Assembly (NCBI GenBank): GCA_023664265.1
Contig: JAMPFV010000003.1
Location: 61,127-125,126, forward strand
DNA: 64,000 nt
Direction of reading: 5' to 3'
Source of the DNA: Roseburia sp.
GTDB lineage: Bacteria > Bacillota > Clostridia > Lachnospirales > Lachnospiraceae
Position numbers and translations under genes: made by a program. Positions 1 to 8,889 of the stretch are shown here, in pieces (position 1 is the stretch's first letter; every line of letters begins with the position of its first letter). The notes under the pieces are model-generated. The model was not told where the DNA came from. It saw only the letters and a program-made list of their open reading frames with translations, and did not search any database.

Positions 1-28
1 TCCGGTGCGGATGCGGTTTATGTGCGGT

Positions 29-532
29 TTATGTGTTGGGAACCGACAGTTGTTCCTCTATGTGTCGGACCTCCTCTATGGATATTCCAAGGAAATCCGC
101 CACCGTTTGGCAGTCCCTGTTCCGCGTCAGACAGTCTCGGATAATCTTTTCACGTCCCTCTTCACGTCCTTCTTCACGTCCTTCTTGGCGTCCTTTTTCA
201 AACCCTTCCATGTGTCCCTTCTGTTGCGCATAGGCCATAAGCTCATCAAACTTCATATATCCCTGTTTCACCTCCGGCAGCATTTTCACGGTACGGACAT
301 AGCCGTGAAGCTCTCTTGTCGCATCATCCACGGCATTTTCCGTCGTGCTCTCTTCTATATATTTTAACATGGTTTGCAGTTCTCTGCTACCACCTTTTTG
401 CCCGCGGGTATTAAAATATATGAATTGCAGTCCGTCATTATATTGCAGCTGCGGAACCTCCCTGCATTGATTGCCGATAGTGTACCTCATATAATCAAAG
501 CCGAAGGGGTCAAAGTTTGTAATGGTACGCAT
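29..532 (-). pseudogene. Rpn-family nuclease/transposase, C-terminal remnant
   Basis: About 167 codons resemble the C-terminal half of Rpn (PD-(D/E)XK nuclease family transposase) proteins: a segment with LQFIYFNTRG, then a helical stretch and a charged GREEGREEGRE-type run (near residues 114-128), which these proteins typically carry, and a short C-terminal helix. Family members are usually about 250-320 residues, and the N-terminal nuclease core with its acidic and lysine catalytic residues is not present. Upstream on the minus strand the frame closes within a few codons of the first ATG, and no ribosome binding site precedes that ATG. I read it as a decayed copy; a short independent protein is less likely. 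It is transcribed toward the window edge, away from the lipoprotein gene at 636. Confidence 0.6.
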
Positions 533-635
533 ATGAGATTGAGGAAATGTCCTGAGCGGTAGTCATATCCCGCCGGTTCAAGACATATTTATTCATAAAA
601 GAAAGACTTGCGTTTACCGTAAAAGGAGAGAAGCA

Positions 636-1064
636 ATGCGAAAAAAGAGTATCAAAAGGTATTTCTGTCTGGCGATAGCGCTCACCATCACCATGCTCTT
701 ACTGAGCGGATGCAGCGCGGCGTCCGAGAATGCCGACAAGCTTAGGGACCTTGATTTTACCGTGCTCGGGGAAAAGGAGCAGCCGGACACCCTGAAGGAG
801 ATTATCAGTGAGAAGAAGAAGGCCCCGTTCCAGATCAGCTATGTTCTGGGCGCCGATTTGTATGTGGCAATCGGCTATGGAGAGCAGTCCGGCGGCGGCT
901 TCAGCATCAGCGTCAATGACTTCTATGAGACGGAGACGGCGATTATTATCGACACGACGCTGACAGGGCCCGGCAGCGCGGAGAACGTCACACCGGTCGC
1001 GACATACCCGTATATCGTGATAAAAACCGAAAATATAGCGGATAAGCCGATAGTTTTTCAATGA
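636..1064 (+). CDS. PrcB-like lipoprotein
   Basis: A 142-residue secreted lipoprotein. Residues 1-25 form a signal peptide with a basic start, a hydrophobic core and an LSGC lipobox at about residues 23-26. The mature part ends in a compact beta-rich domain (YVAIGYGEQSGGGFSI, then PYIVIK) that resembles the PrcB C-terminal domain found in small lipoproteins of Clostridia. The ribosome binding site AAAAGGAGAG lies just before the ATG. It is followed after about 95 bp by pyrC on the same strand, but no functional link to pyrimidine synthesis is evident. In other bacteria PrcB-type domains stabilise a surface protease complex; that role here is only inferred from the fold. Confidence 0.6.
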   Translation: MRKKSIKRYFCLAIALTITMLLLSGCSAASENADKLRDLDFTVLGEKEQPDTLKEIISEKKKAPFQISYVLGADLYVAIGYGEQSGGGFSISVNDFYETETAIIIDTTLTGPGSAENVTPVATYPYIVIKTENIADKPIVFQ

Positions 1065-1159
1065 GAGATGTGATATGATAGAAGCGGAGAAAACGGGAAA
1101 TAATCAGTCTTATCCGGAGCGGATGCTTCCGGTACCGTGGAATTACAAGGAGAAAACAT

Positions 1160-2500
1160 ATGTTATTGATAAAAAACGGATTTGTGGTTGACCCCGCAAA
1201 TAATATCGCAAGAAAAGCAACTGTTATCGTAAAGGACGGGCGGATTGTAAGAGTGACGGACGCAGAGAGCCGTGAGGGCAGCTGTGAAGAGACGGACGCA
1301 GAGCGCTTTGAGAACGGCTGCGAAGAGACCGGCGCAGAGCGCTTTGAGGGCGGCTGCAAAGTGATTGACGCGGAGGGGTGTATCGTGGCGCCGGGGCTTG
1401 TGGATGTGCATGTGCATTTTCGCGACCCCGGCTTTACCCATAAGGAGGATATTGAAACCGGCGCCAGAGCCGCGCTCAAGGGCGGCTTTACCGGCGTCGT
1501 GCTGATGGCAAACACAAAGCCCGCCGTGGATAATCCGGATACGCTGACATATGTTATTGAAAAGGGGAGAACAACCGATTTAAAGATTTATACCTGCGCC
1601 AACGTCACAAAAGGAATGGCGGGACGGGAGCTTACGGATATGGAGCTGCTTCGGCAAAAGGGCGCGGCGGGCTTTACGGACGACGGGATCCCCATTATGG
1701 ACGCCGCGCTTCTGGAGCAGGCCATGCGCAGGGCTTCCGCGCTGGGCGTACCCATCAGCCTGCATGAGGAGAATCCCGCGCTGATCATCAATAACGGGGT
1801 CAATCAGGGAAAGGCCTCCGAGCATTTCGGAATAGGCGGCTCCCCGCGGGAAGCGGAGATATCCCTGATTGAGCGGGATCTGGAGCTTGCGTTAAGAACA
1901 GATGTTATCTTAAATATACAGCATATCAGCACGAAGGAGGGCGTCGCGCTTGTGCGGGAGGCCAAGTGCCGCGGCGCGAAGATCCATGCGGAGGCGACAC
2001 CGCACCATTTCAGTCTGACGGAGGACGCGGTGATCGCGCATGGCGCCCTGGCGAAGATGAACCCGCCGCTGCGCGAGGAGGCCGACCGGCTCGCGATTAT
2101 TGAAGGCCTCAAGGACGGAACGATCGATCTTATCGCGACCGACCATGCGCCGCATGGCAGAGAGGAGAAGGCGCGCCCCCTGACGGAGGCCCCGAGCGGC
2201 ATTATCGGCTTGGAGACGGCATTGTCTCTGGGAATAACGAATCTTGTCGATACGGGGGCGCTGACAATCAGTGAGCTTATCGCCCATATGACGGTCAATC
2301 CGGCCCGGATGTACCGGCTTGACGCGGGCACTCTCTCCGTGGGAGCGCCTGCGGATCTTGTTATTTTTGATGCAAATGCGACGCAGACGGTCGGAAATTA
2401 TGCATCAAAGTCTGCAAATTCCCCCTTCACCGGACAGCGGCTCAAGGGAGTGGTGCGCTGTACGATCGTGGATGGAAAGGTGGTTTATGAGGGGAAGTAA
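1160..2500 (+). CDS. pyrC: Dihydroorotase
   Basis: A cytosolic zinc amidohydrolase that cyclises N-carbamoyl-aspartate to dihydroorotate, the third step of pyrimidine synthesis. Metal-site motifs are visible: DVHVHFRDPG at residues 82-91 (His84, His86), the LHEENP and QHISTKEGV histidines, and ATDHAPH near residue 331. Length (446) is slightly over the usual 420-430 because three 12-residue tandem repeats are inserted between the first beta strands and the barrel (residues 34-69). The ribosome binding site AAGGAG precedes the ATG. The 3' end overlaps the convergent AraC gene by 16 bp. The other pyrimidine genes here, pyrK and pyrD, lie about 9 kb downstream beyond an accessory region. Confidence 0.95.
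   Translation: MLLIKNGFVVDPANNIARKATVIVKDGRIVRVTDAESREGSCEETDAERFENGCEETGAERFEGGCKVIDAEGCIVAPGLVDVHVHFRDPGFTHKEDIETGARAALKGGFTGVVLMANTKPAVDNPDTLTYVIEKGRTTDLKIYTCANVTKGMAGRELTDMELLRQKGAAGFTDDGIPIMDAALLEQAMRRASALGVPISLHEENPALIINNGVNQGKASEHFGIGGSPREAEISLIERDLELALRTDVILNIQHISTKEGVALVREAKCRGAKIHAEATPHHFSLTEDAVIAHGALAKMNPPLREEADRLAIIEGLKDGTIDLIATDHAPHGREEKARPLTEAPSGIIGLETALSLGITNLVDTGALTISELIAHMTVNPARMYRLDAGTLSVGAPADLVIFDANATQTVGNYASKSANSPFTGQRLKGVVRCTIVDGKVVYEGK
1259..1366 (+). repeat. 36-nt in-frame tandem repeat (3 copies) inside pyrC
   Basis: Three consecutive 36-nt units encode 12-residue repeats that begin DAE or GAE and end CEET or CKVI. They are followed directly by DAEG, the native continuation of the beta sandwich. 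Units two and three are nearly identical (AERFENGCEET and AERFEGGC); the first is more diverged. The insertion keeps frame and falls in a surface loop before the first metal-binding strand, so the enzyme can plausibly tolerate it. Confidence 0.85.
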
Positions 2501-4752
2501 GCCTTTCCCTCCCGCATCGCGCTCGGCGTCACGCCGAAAATCTTCTTAAACGCCCGCCGGAAGCTGTTCGCGTTGTTATAGCCCACGGACAGATACAATT
2601 CGTTCAGGCTGATGTCCGTCTCCCGAATCAGCCGCGCGGCCTCATTCATGCGGATATTCTCCAGATAGTTCGAGAAATTGATTCCCGTCTTCTCCTTAAA
2701 CATATGGGAGAAATAGCTCTCCGAAATCTGAAACTCATCAGAAATCTTGTTCAGGCTCATCGACGGATCCATATAGTTCTTCAAAATATACTGCTCAATC
2801 GCGGAGACCGGACTTGTGTCCTCCGACTCCGCGGTAAACAGCCTGCAGAGCCGCAGCGCGATATCCTCGCACAGCTTAAAGGAGACGTGCTGACTAAAGC
2901 AGTCATCCAACGCGCGAATCTCCTCGTCGGACACATTCGGCGGCAGCGCGAACCGCGCCTTCAGCAGAGAGTTGCGGATATCCGACAGCAAAAATTGAAG
3001 CATGTTAATCGGCAGAGAGCGCTCCTCAATATTCTCCTGATGGAGCAGATTGAACAGCTCCAAGACCTGCGGCGTGTTCCCGGAGGTGATAAAGCGAATC
3101 AGCTTCGTGGAAAGCTCCGGAGGGTAGTAGAACGTGCTCGAATCCTTCTTGATAAGGTCATACGGATAAAAAACATAATTCCGACCGGTGTAGCTGACGG
3201 CCTCGACCGCCTGCCGATAGGACTCCCAGACATTCATAAGATTGTCCGTGCTCCTCCCGATGCCCGCAAGCAGCCATATGCCGCAGGCGTCCAGAAGATA
3301 ATCGTGCAGCTTTACGATACGCTCCTTTGTCCGGGAAACAAGGTCCTTTTCCTCCTCCTGATTGCAGGCCAGTATGACCGCATAGGTTCTGTCCGACGGG
3401 CTGACGTAGTAGAGCGGCGTCTCGAGATACTGCTGCAGACCGTCCGTGACAAGACGGTTGCACTCTGCGGCCGTGCGGGACTCACCTGCCGCCTCCGTTA
3501 CGGTATTGTACGCGACGATGTACAGGCTGTTGTAGCACAGGGCCTCGTCGGGAAGACCGAGAAAGTCCCGGACATATTCCGCCTCCTCCTCGGAGCCGAG
3601 TGTGCCCTTGATGAGCCGGCGGACATAGGAAGCCTGCATAATCGGGCGCTGGCTGTCCACCACTTCCTGCAAATGGGTAGTTTCCGCCTTGGCGGCCCGA
3701 AGCTCGTGCCCCAGCTCGATAATGGGGCGCATATTGCGCTTGGAAAAGCGAAAAGCCAATATGACTCCGATGGTCAACACTGTCAGAAACAGCAAAAGGT
3801 GCACAATTTGTATGCGTGCAATATTTGAGGAGGACTCAAAGGCGGGATAGGTGTAATAGTAGGTAAAGCCCGTATCCGGAGACGTGAATGTCCCCACGGA
3901 GACCCCGAGAGATTGGAAATATTCATCGTCGGTCGTGCCCGCGACGAGTAAATCGGTAATCTGTGCGCCCTCCGGTGTGTGGATGGAGAGGGAAAGCCCG
4001 TTGTCCGGGGTCAGCATGGCCAGCGTCCGATAAGGCGTATCCTCCTGAAGACAGGTGAAAAGCGAGGACAGCTCCGTCTTTTCCATTACGAAGCAGACGA
4101 CGCCTCCCGCTTCCATATAATAAAGGTCGTCAAGATTGATGATATACATGTACCGGTCTCTGTCGTAGTCGGGCGCATAATCGTCGAGAGGAAGGAACCG
4201 GTAGTAATATTCGGGGGATGTAAGGGCTTTCATCCAATGCTCAAAATGCTCCTCGGAGTAGCGCTTTTCCCAATCATAGTAGCGCTGTGCCGACACAAAG
4301 GTATTGGGGGAGAGAATATATCCCGAGGCCGGCAGATAACAGAATACCTCGTAAATCGGAAGCAGCGCCTCCGGATACACGTCCGTGGAGAGAGTGGTGT
4401 AGAGCGAGAATCCCAAGTCCTGAAACCGCGGATCGTCGGGGGAGAGCTTCATAAGCTTTTTGAAGTCGTTATTCTGCAGCAGCTGTCGGCAATAGGCGTT
4501 CATAATGCTCAAGTCTTTCTCAAAAAGCGCCACGTTGCCGGCAAAGGCGGCCTGTATCCGTCCCCGATAGCTCAGACGTGCATTTTTTATGCCGGAGCCG
4601 TACAAATAGAACAGGAGCATGAGGATCACCAAAAGAAATATGCTGTATGAAATCATCATTTTCAGCATAAAGCTTTGGCCGGTATTTGGCGAATCCGCAG
4701 CCTGACGGACGGATTTTCTGTCAAAATGTATATTCGATAAAGGTTTTTTCAA
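2485..4752 (-). CDS. Membrane-bound AraC-family regulator (YesN-like)
   Basis: A 755-residue one-component regulator. A membrane helix lies at about 31-50, a large extracytoplasmic sensor domain follows, a second helix lies at about 318-338, and a linker leads to a C-terminal AraC/XylS double helix-turn-helix at about 650-750 (motifs SMSLNKISDEFQISESYFSHM and SVGYNNANSFRRAFKKIFGVTP read in two parts). This layout is typical of Firmicutes regulators next to oligosaccharide ABC transporters. It is divergent from the solute-binding protein gene at 5043, with a 290-bp spacer between them, so it probably senses the extracellular sugar and activates that operon. The stop lies within the last codons of convergent pyrC. 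Confidence 0.9.
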   Translation of the reverse strand: MKKPLSNIHFDRKSVRQAADSPNTGQSFMLKMMISYSIFLLVILMLLFYLYGSGIKNARLSYRGRIQAAFAGNVALFEKDLSIMNAYCRQLLQNNDFKKLMKLSPDDPRFQDLGFSLYTTLSTDVYPEALLPIYEVFCYLPASGYILSPNTFVSAQRYYDWEKRYSEEHFEHWMKALTSPEYYYRFLPLDDYAPDYDRDRYMYIINLDDLYYMEAGGVVCFVMEKTELSSLFTCLQEDTPYRTLAMLTPDNGLSLSIHTPEGAQITDLLVAGTTDDEYFQSLGVSVGTFTSPDTGFTYYYTYPAFESSSNIARIQIVHLLLFLTVLTIGVILAFRFSKRNMRPIIELGHELRAAKAETTHLQEVVDSQRPIMQASYVRRLIKGTLGSEEEAEYVRDFLGLPDEALCYNSLYIVAYNTVTEAAGESRTAAECNRLVTDGLQQYLETPLYYVSPSDRTYAVILACNQEEEKDLVSRTKERIVKLHDYLLDACGIWLLAGIGRSTDNLMNVWESYRQAVEAVSYTGRNYVFYPYDLIKKDSSTFYYPPELSTKLIRFITSGNTPQVLELFNLLHQENIEERSLPINMLQFLLSDIRNSLLKARFALPPNVSDEEIRALDDCFSQHVSFKLCEDIALRLCRLFTAESEDTSPVSAIEQYILKNYMDPSMSLNKISDEFQISESYFSHMFKEKTGINFSNYLENIRMNEAARLIRETDISLNELYLSVGYNNANSFRRAFKKIFGVTPSAMREGKAYFPS

Positions 4753-4914
4753 TGATTTTTTCTCCCGATTTCACAAAAAGTAAGTTGATATTCAGGTATA
4801 TTTTACCGGCTTCGGAGGAAAATTACAATAGATAATTGCAGGAGAAAAGCCCTAAAAATCAACAATGCTTTGAAACGGAGAACAAAATATGTATGCTGCC
4901 TAAAATTTTGTCGC

Positions 4915-4943
4915 TTGTCTGTAAGGGCTTTCAATGCTAAAGT
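4915..4943 (+). promoter_or_regulatory. Candidate promoter of the sugar-uptake operon
   Basis: TTGTCT (4915-4920), 17-bp spacer, TAAAGT (4938-4943). Both boxes are weak (4 of 6), as expected of an activator-dependent promoter. The implied leader is about 95 nt. Just upstream, ACAAAAT (from about 4881) and ATTTTGT form an inverted repeat that could serve the AraC regulator. The rest of 4753-5042 is AT-rich, without a recognisable gene. Confidence 0.4.
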
Positions 4944-5042
4944 ACAAAACAGACGGGTGGAGATTCGGCAGCGATATGTCTGTGACGAGAATCTTTTTAT
5001 TCCGTCCGGTACTAAACAAACAAATTTTTAGGGAGGAAAGAA

Positions 5043-6713
5043 ATGATGAAGAAGAAAGCATTATCTTTACTTTTGGCATCAACAATGGTTGTCTCGTTGG
5101 CAGCCTGCGGCGGTTCATCTGACACGCCGGCAACGGATAGCACAACGGACAATTCAAACGCAGCTGCTTCTACTGACAACAGTACGGCAGCGCCTGCTGA
5201 TTCGTCCGCAGGTACAGACGCTTCTGCAGAGTCAGGAGAGAAGCCGGATTACCATGACGTACTCTCGGATGGTATCACCATCGTAGTAAACGGTACGCTG
5301 ACCGCTTCTGCTGACAACGGACAGGAAGATTTCAAGAAGCAGTGGGAGGATGCCGTAGGCATCAGCTTGACAATTCAGCAGCTTGACCACTCCGGCTACA
5401 CGGACGCGGTTGGACGTCTTTTCGCGGGCGGCGATTATCCCGACGCGATGATTATGGGTGCGGAGATGTTTAAGCAGTATGCGCCGACCGGCCTTTTGTG
5501 GGATTTGTCGGACGCTTACGCAAATGCAGAGTTCCAGTCCAGAGTTACATTGCCGGCCATCAATGAGAATTTGAAGGATAAGGATGGCCATCTGTACGGC
5601 TTTGCCCCGACATATGGTAACGGCTGCGTTACATATGTAAAGAAGGCTTGGCTTGACGCGGTTGGCATTGATGCAAACACCATTAAGACCTATGACGACT
5701 ATTACAATATGTTGAAGGCGTTCCATGACGGCGATCCTGATGGAAACGGTGTGGATGGCGATACCTACGGTGTTATCGCGGCGGGCTTCCTCGGAAACGA
5801 GGCTCCGTATATCAACTATCTGCCAGAGTTTTGGCAGGGTGCATATCCCGCTCTCTATGAGAAGGATGGCACATGGGTTGACGGCTTCCAGGAGGATGCT
5901 ACCAAGGAGGCGCTTCTGAGATTGCAGCAGGCTTATGCTGACGGCGCGATTGACCCTGAGACACTGACCGCATCTACAAAGATTGCGCGTGAGAAGTGGT
6001 TCTCCAATGACCAGAAGGGTTCTTCCGGCGTATTCACATACTGGGCAGGTACCTGGTATCAGAACCTGACCGACAGCTTGGTTAAGAATGAAGTAGACGC
6101 AGAGCTGGTACAGCTTCCGCCTATCAAGGAAATCACGGATACTGTAGGTGGTTATATCAACAGAGAGGCTCCGGTATGGGTTATCATCGACCAGGGCGAT
6201 CCGGTACACAATCAGGCAGTATTTGACGCACTGTTCGACACGATGTTGGACGGCGACGTTGTACAGACCCTTTGGGTATACGGTGCAGAGGATGTTCACT
6301 GGTCCACAAAGGCTGAGGAGTTCACAACCAACCCGGGAACAGACAGCGAGAAGTCTTATTCTTACGCAGAGGGCGAGTTCCACTTAAAGCCGTCACCGAA
6401 TGACCCGAACACGGTTTGGAAGAAGAACCATCTGGATTCAGCGCTCCTTATCAGCCCGTTGACAAATGGTTTCGTAGCGGATTCTGAGCTGATGACGGCA
6501 GGTAACAAGTTCTTTACCGAGAACTGTGTAGACGCTCCGGCATCTCCGGTTTCCGAGACTTATACGAATGAGTCCGGTACAATCTATGATGCGAAGCTCG
6601 CAGTTGTTACCGCAGTTGTAGTAGATGGCGGCGACGTGGACGCGGCAATGCAGACCTATGTTGATACGGTAGGCAGCATCATTGACCAGTGCTTAACTGA
6701 GCTGAATCAGTAA
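5043..6713 (+). CDS. CUT1-type extracellular solute-binding lipoprotein
   Basis: A 556-residue lipoprotein with signal peptide and LAAC lipobox (about residues 18-21), followed by a Ser/Thr/Ala/Asp-rich linker to about residue 65 and then a large binding domain of the LplA/YtcQ type. It would capture an oligosaccharide outside the cell and deliver it to the two permeases encoded next. The ribosome binding site GGGAGGAAAG sits just before the ATG. No ATPase gene is present in the locus; CUT1 systems in Firmicutes commonly share an MsmX-type ATPase encoded elsewhere. The neighbouring SGNH esterase suggests a pectic (rhamnogalacturonan-type) ligand, which is inference. Confidence 0.9.
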   Translation: MMKKKALSLLLASTMVVSLAACGGSSDTPATDSTTDNSNAAASTDNSTAAPADSSAGTDASAESGEKPDYHDVLSDGITIVVNGTLTASADNGQEDFKKQWEDAVGISLTIQQLDHSGYTDAVGRLFAGGDYPDAMIMGAEMFKQYAPTGLLWDLSDAYANAEFQSRVTLPAINENLKDKDGHLYGFAPTYGNGCVTYVKKAWLDAVGIDANTIKTYDDYYNMLKAFHDGDPDGNGVDGDTYGVIAAGFLGNEAPYINYLPEFWQGAYPALYEKDGTWVDGFQEDATKEALLRLQQAYADGAIDPETLTASTKIAREKWFSNDQKGSSGVFTYWAGTWYQNLTDSLVKNEVDAELVQLPPIKEITDTVGGYINREAPVWVIIDQGDPVHNQAVFDALFDTMLDGDVVQTLWVYGAEDVHWSTKAEEFTTNPGTDSEKSYSYAEGEFHLKPSPNDPNTVWKKNHLDSALLISPLTNGFVADSELMTAGNKFFTENCVDAPASPVSETYTNESGTIYDAKLAVVTAVVVDGGDVDAAMQTYVDTVGSIIDQCLTELNQ

Positions 6714-6759
6714 TTGTTTTCTACTTTGAGTTTCTACTCGAAAAGATAATGAAGATTTG

Positions 6760-6845
6760 TGTCCTGCCCCCGTCAGGGGGTGGGACATTGATAAACTGTC
6801 CGCAATAAGCGCTCTTGAACAGACGAGATTGTTTGGGCAGTTTAT
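6760..6845 (+). promoter_or_regulatory. Two intercistronic hairpins between binding protein and permease
   Basis: Hairpin one (6760-6787) is a 12-bp stem built on GCCCCC/GGGGGT with a GTCA loop and two G-U pairs. Hairpin two spans 6791-6845, with ATAAACTGTCC pairing to GGGCAGTTTAT. Neither is followed by a T tract, so they look more like mRNA-stabilising or processing structures than terminators. This would fit a higher level of binding protein than of permeases. Confidence 0.6.
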
Positions 6846-6951
6846 TACGCTAAAAGTGCCTGTGGAAGGCGCAGGAGTTCCATAGTCAGGTGACCGTTCT
6901 TATCCGGTCACGGCAAAAGTGATAGAAGGAAGCAGAAAGGAAGAGAACGGT

Positions 6952-7917
6952 ATGAGTAATAAGAAAAAAGTCATGACCTCCGGCGGTGTGGAAGTCCGCC
7001 AAAAGCCGCTCGGGCTTCGCATATGGAATAACAGGGGATATTATATTATGTTTATCCCGGTTCTCGCGTTTTTGATTATTATGCATTACTGGCCGATGCT
7101 CGGTGTGCGCTATGCGTTCTACGACTATAAGCCGGTAGGAACGCCAAGCCCTGTTGGTTTTACACATTTTCAGAAGATGTTTTCAACCCCCGCATTCTGG
7201 ACAGCGTTTTGGAATACGTTGGAGCTGAGTATCGCCAATCTGATTTTGACGAATGTCAGTGCGGTTGTGGTATCCATCTTCCTGAATGAGATGAAAAATC
7301 TGTTGGCAAAGAAAACTTTGCAGACTGTCATATATTTACCGCACTTTATGTCATGGGCGGTAGTGGCCTCCATCTTCAGCTTGTTCCTCTCTCCGTCAAG
7401 CACCGGTATGGTCAACGGTCTCTTGCGAGAGTGGGGGATTTTGGGAGAAGCGGATAAGAATATCTATTTCCTCGCAAGCACGACGTGGTGGCGTCCGATT
7501 TACTGGTTTATCCAGATTTGGAAGGAGACCGGCTGGGGAACGATCATCTATCTTGCAACCCTTTCCGGCATCAATCCGGAGCTGTATGAGGCGGCCGATA
7601 TCGACGGTGCAAGCCGTATGCAGAAGATCCGCTATGTAACGCTGCCGGCGCTGGCCAATACGATCATCACCGTACTGATTCTGAACCTCGCAAAGGTTAT
7701 GAACCTGTTCGAGTCCGTATTCGTACTTTATAACAACGCGGTTTATGAGGTATCAGACGTTATCGCGACTTATATCTATCGTCAGACATTCGCGATTGCG
7801 CTGCCGAATTACGGATATTCCACGGCAGTCGGTCTGTTCCGTTCGTTGGTGGGCTGTATTCTTGTTCTGATATGTAACTATGCGAGCAAGAAGGTTCGCG
7901 GCCGTGGCATTGTATAG
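6952..7917 (+). CDS. Sugar ABC transporter permease (LplB-like)
   Basis: A 321-residue inner-membrane permease with about six membrane helices and the cytoplasmic EAA loop (YEAADIDGASRMQKIRYVTLP) near residues 210-230 that docks the ATPase. The ATG at 6952 is preferred over the upstream GTG at 6919 because AGAAAGGAAGAG lies 7-8 nt before it. The next permease follows within 11 bp. With it this gene forms the heterodimeric channel of the sugar importer. Confidence 0.92.
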   Translation: MSNKKKVMTSGGVEVRQKPLGLRIWNNRGYYIMFIPVLAFLIIMHYWPMLGVRYAFYDYKPVGTPSPVGFTHFQKMFSTPAFWTAFWNTLELSIANLILTNVSAVVVSIFLNEMKNLLAKKTLQTVIYLPHFMSWAVVASIFSLFLSPSSTGMVNGLLREWGILGEADKNIYFLASTTWWRPIYWFIQIWKETGWGTIIYLATLSGINPELYEAADIDGASRMQKIRYVTLPALANTIITVLILNLAKVMNLFESVFVLYNNAVYEVSDVIATYIYRQTFAIALPNYGYSTAVGLFRSLVGCILVLICNYASKKVRGRGIV

Positions 7918-7928
7918 GAGGTGTGAGT

Positions 7929-8795
7929 ATGGCAGAGGAAAAGTTAGTATATAAAAAGCCAAAGACGAAGGTACATGTCTTTGACGTCGTGAACTACATT
8001 GTGTTTATTCTCGTTGGCCTGATTATCATTGTGCCGATTTGGAAGGTTGTCGTGGACTCGCTCAATAAGGTTGGCGTATACCAGTTCCGTCTGTGGCCGG
8101 ATTCCTTTACGCTGGATGGCTATCGGACGATTATTGAGACGAAGCTGTTGCGCACCCCCTTTGTAATATCGGTTGTCAGCACGCTGTTGGGAACGCTGTT
8201 GGGACTTGTGTTGTCCACCCTTGGCGGCTATGTGCTGGTTCAGTTCGAGATGCCAGGACGCAATATTTTCGCTTATATCCTGCTCTTTACCATGATATTC
8301 TCGGGCGGTATGATTCCGGAGTATTTGGTAATGAAACAGTTGCATTTGGTAAATAATTGGTGGATTCTGGTTGTCAAGCATGGCATGAACGTGTATAATC
8401 TGGTATTGATGAGGAACTTCTTTGAGGGCATCCCGGGGTCTCTGTACGAGGCGGCCAAGATTGACGGCTGTTCCCCGATGGGTATCTTCTTTAAGATTGT
8501 CCTTCCGCTTTCCAAGGCGGCGCTTGCTTCTATCGGCTTGATGTTCTCCGTAGCAGTTTGGAACGATTACTCAACGGTTAAGATTTATATCACTGACCCG
8601 ACTCAGGTAAACTTCCAGTATAAGCTGCGAAACATGGTTATGGACGGCGATACACCGACAACGTCTTATGAAGTGTCGCAGACAACTTTGTTCAATGCGG
8701 GTATTATCGCGGCGGTGCTTCCGTTTATGGTATTGTATCCGTTCCTGCAGAAATACTTCGTTAAGGGCGTTAATATCGGCGCCGTTAAAGAGTAA
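7929..8795 (+). CDS. Sugar ABC transporter permease (YtcP/LplC-like)
   Basis: A 288-residue partner permease with about six helices and an EAA loop (YEAAKIDGCSPMGIFFKIVLP) near residues 175-195. The ATG at 7929 is chosen over the GTG at 7923 because AGGAGG (7917-7922) is correctly spaced from it. This is the last gene of the importer operon and is closed by a strong intrinsic terminator. Confidence 0.92.
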   Translation: MAEEKLVYKKPKTKVHVFDVVNYIVFILVGLIIIVPIWKVVVDSLNKVGVYQFRLWPDSFTLDGYRTIIETKLLRTPFVISVVSTLLGTLLGLVLSTLGGYVLVQFEMPGRNIFAYILLFTMIFSGGMIPEYLVMKQLHLVNNWWILVVKHGMNVYNLVLMRNFFEGIPGSLYEAAKIDGCSPMGIFFKIVLPLSKAALASIGLMFSVAVWNDYSTVKIYITDPTQVNFQYKLRNMVMDGDTPTTSYEVSQTTLFNAGIIAAVLPFMVLYPFLQKYFVKGVNIGAVKE

Positions 8796-8808
8796 AACAA
8801 GAGCGCAC

Positions 8809-8837
8809 AAAAAGGGAAACGAGAGTTTCCCTTTTTT
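8809..8837 (+). terminator. Intrinsic terminator after the importer operon
   Basis: The stem AAAGGGAAAC / GTTTCCCTTT with a GAGA loop is followed by a T run. It lies 13 bp after the second permease and about 50 bp before the esterase start, so esterase expression needs readthrough or its own promoter. Confidence 0.9.
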
Positions 8838-8889
8838 GATAGTTTTGATTCCACGAGAAATGATGCGCATTTTGCGCAGGGAGGTAAGA

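Noticed and set aside
2704..3828. Long plus-strand frame opposite the AraC gene
   Set aside because: It lacks a ribosome binding site and homology and mirrors the minus-strand coding frame; composition effect.
4753..5042. Riboswitch in the sugar-operon leader
   Set aside because: No conserved aptamer motif or terminator is visible; only promoter and inverted-repeat signals.
5232..6383. Long minus-strand frame inside the solute-binding protein gene
   Set aside because: Antisense shadow of a strongly supported lipoprotein; no start signal.
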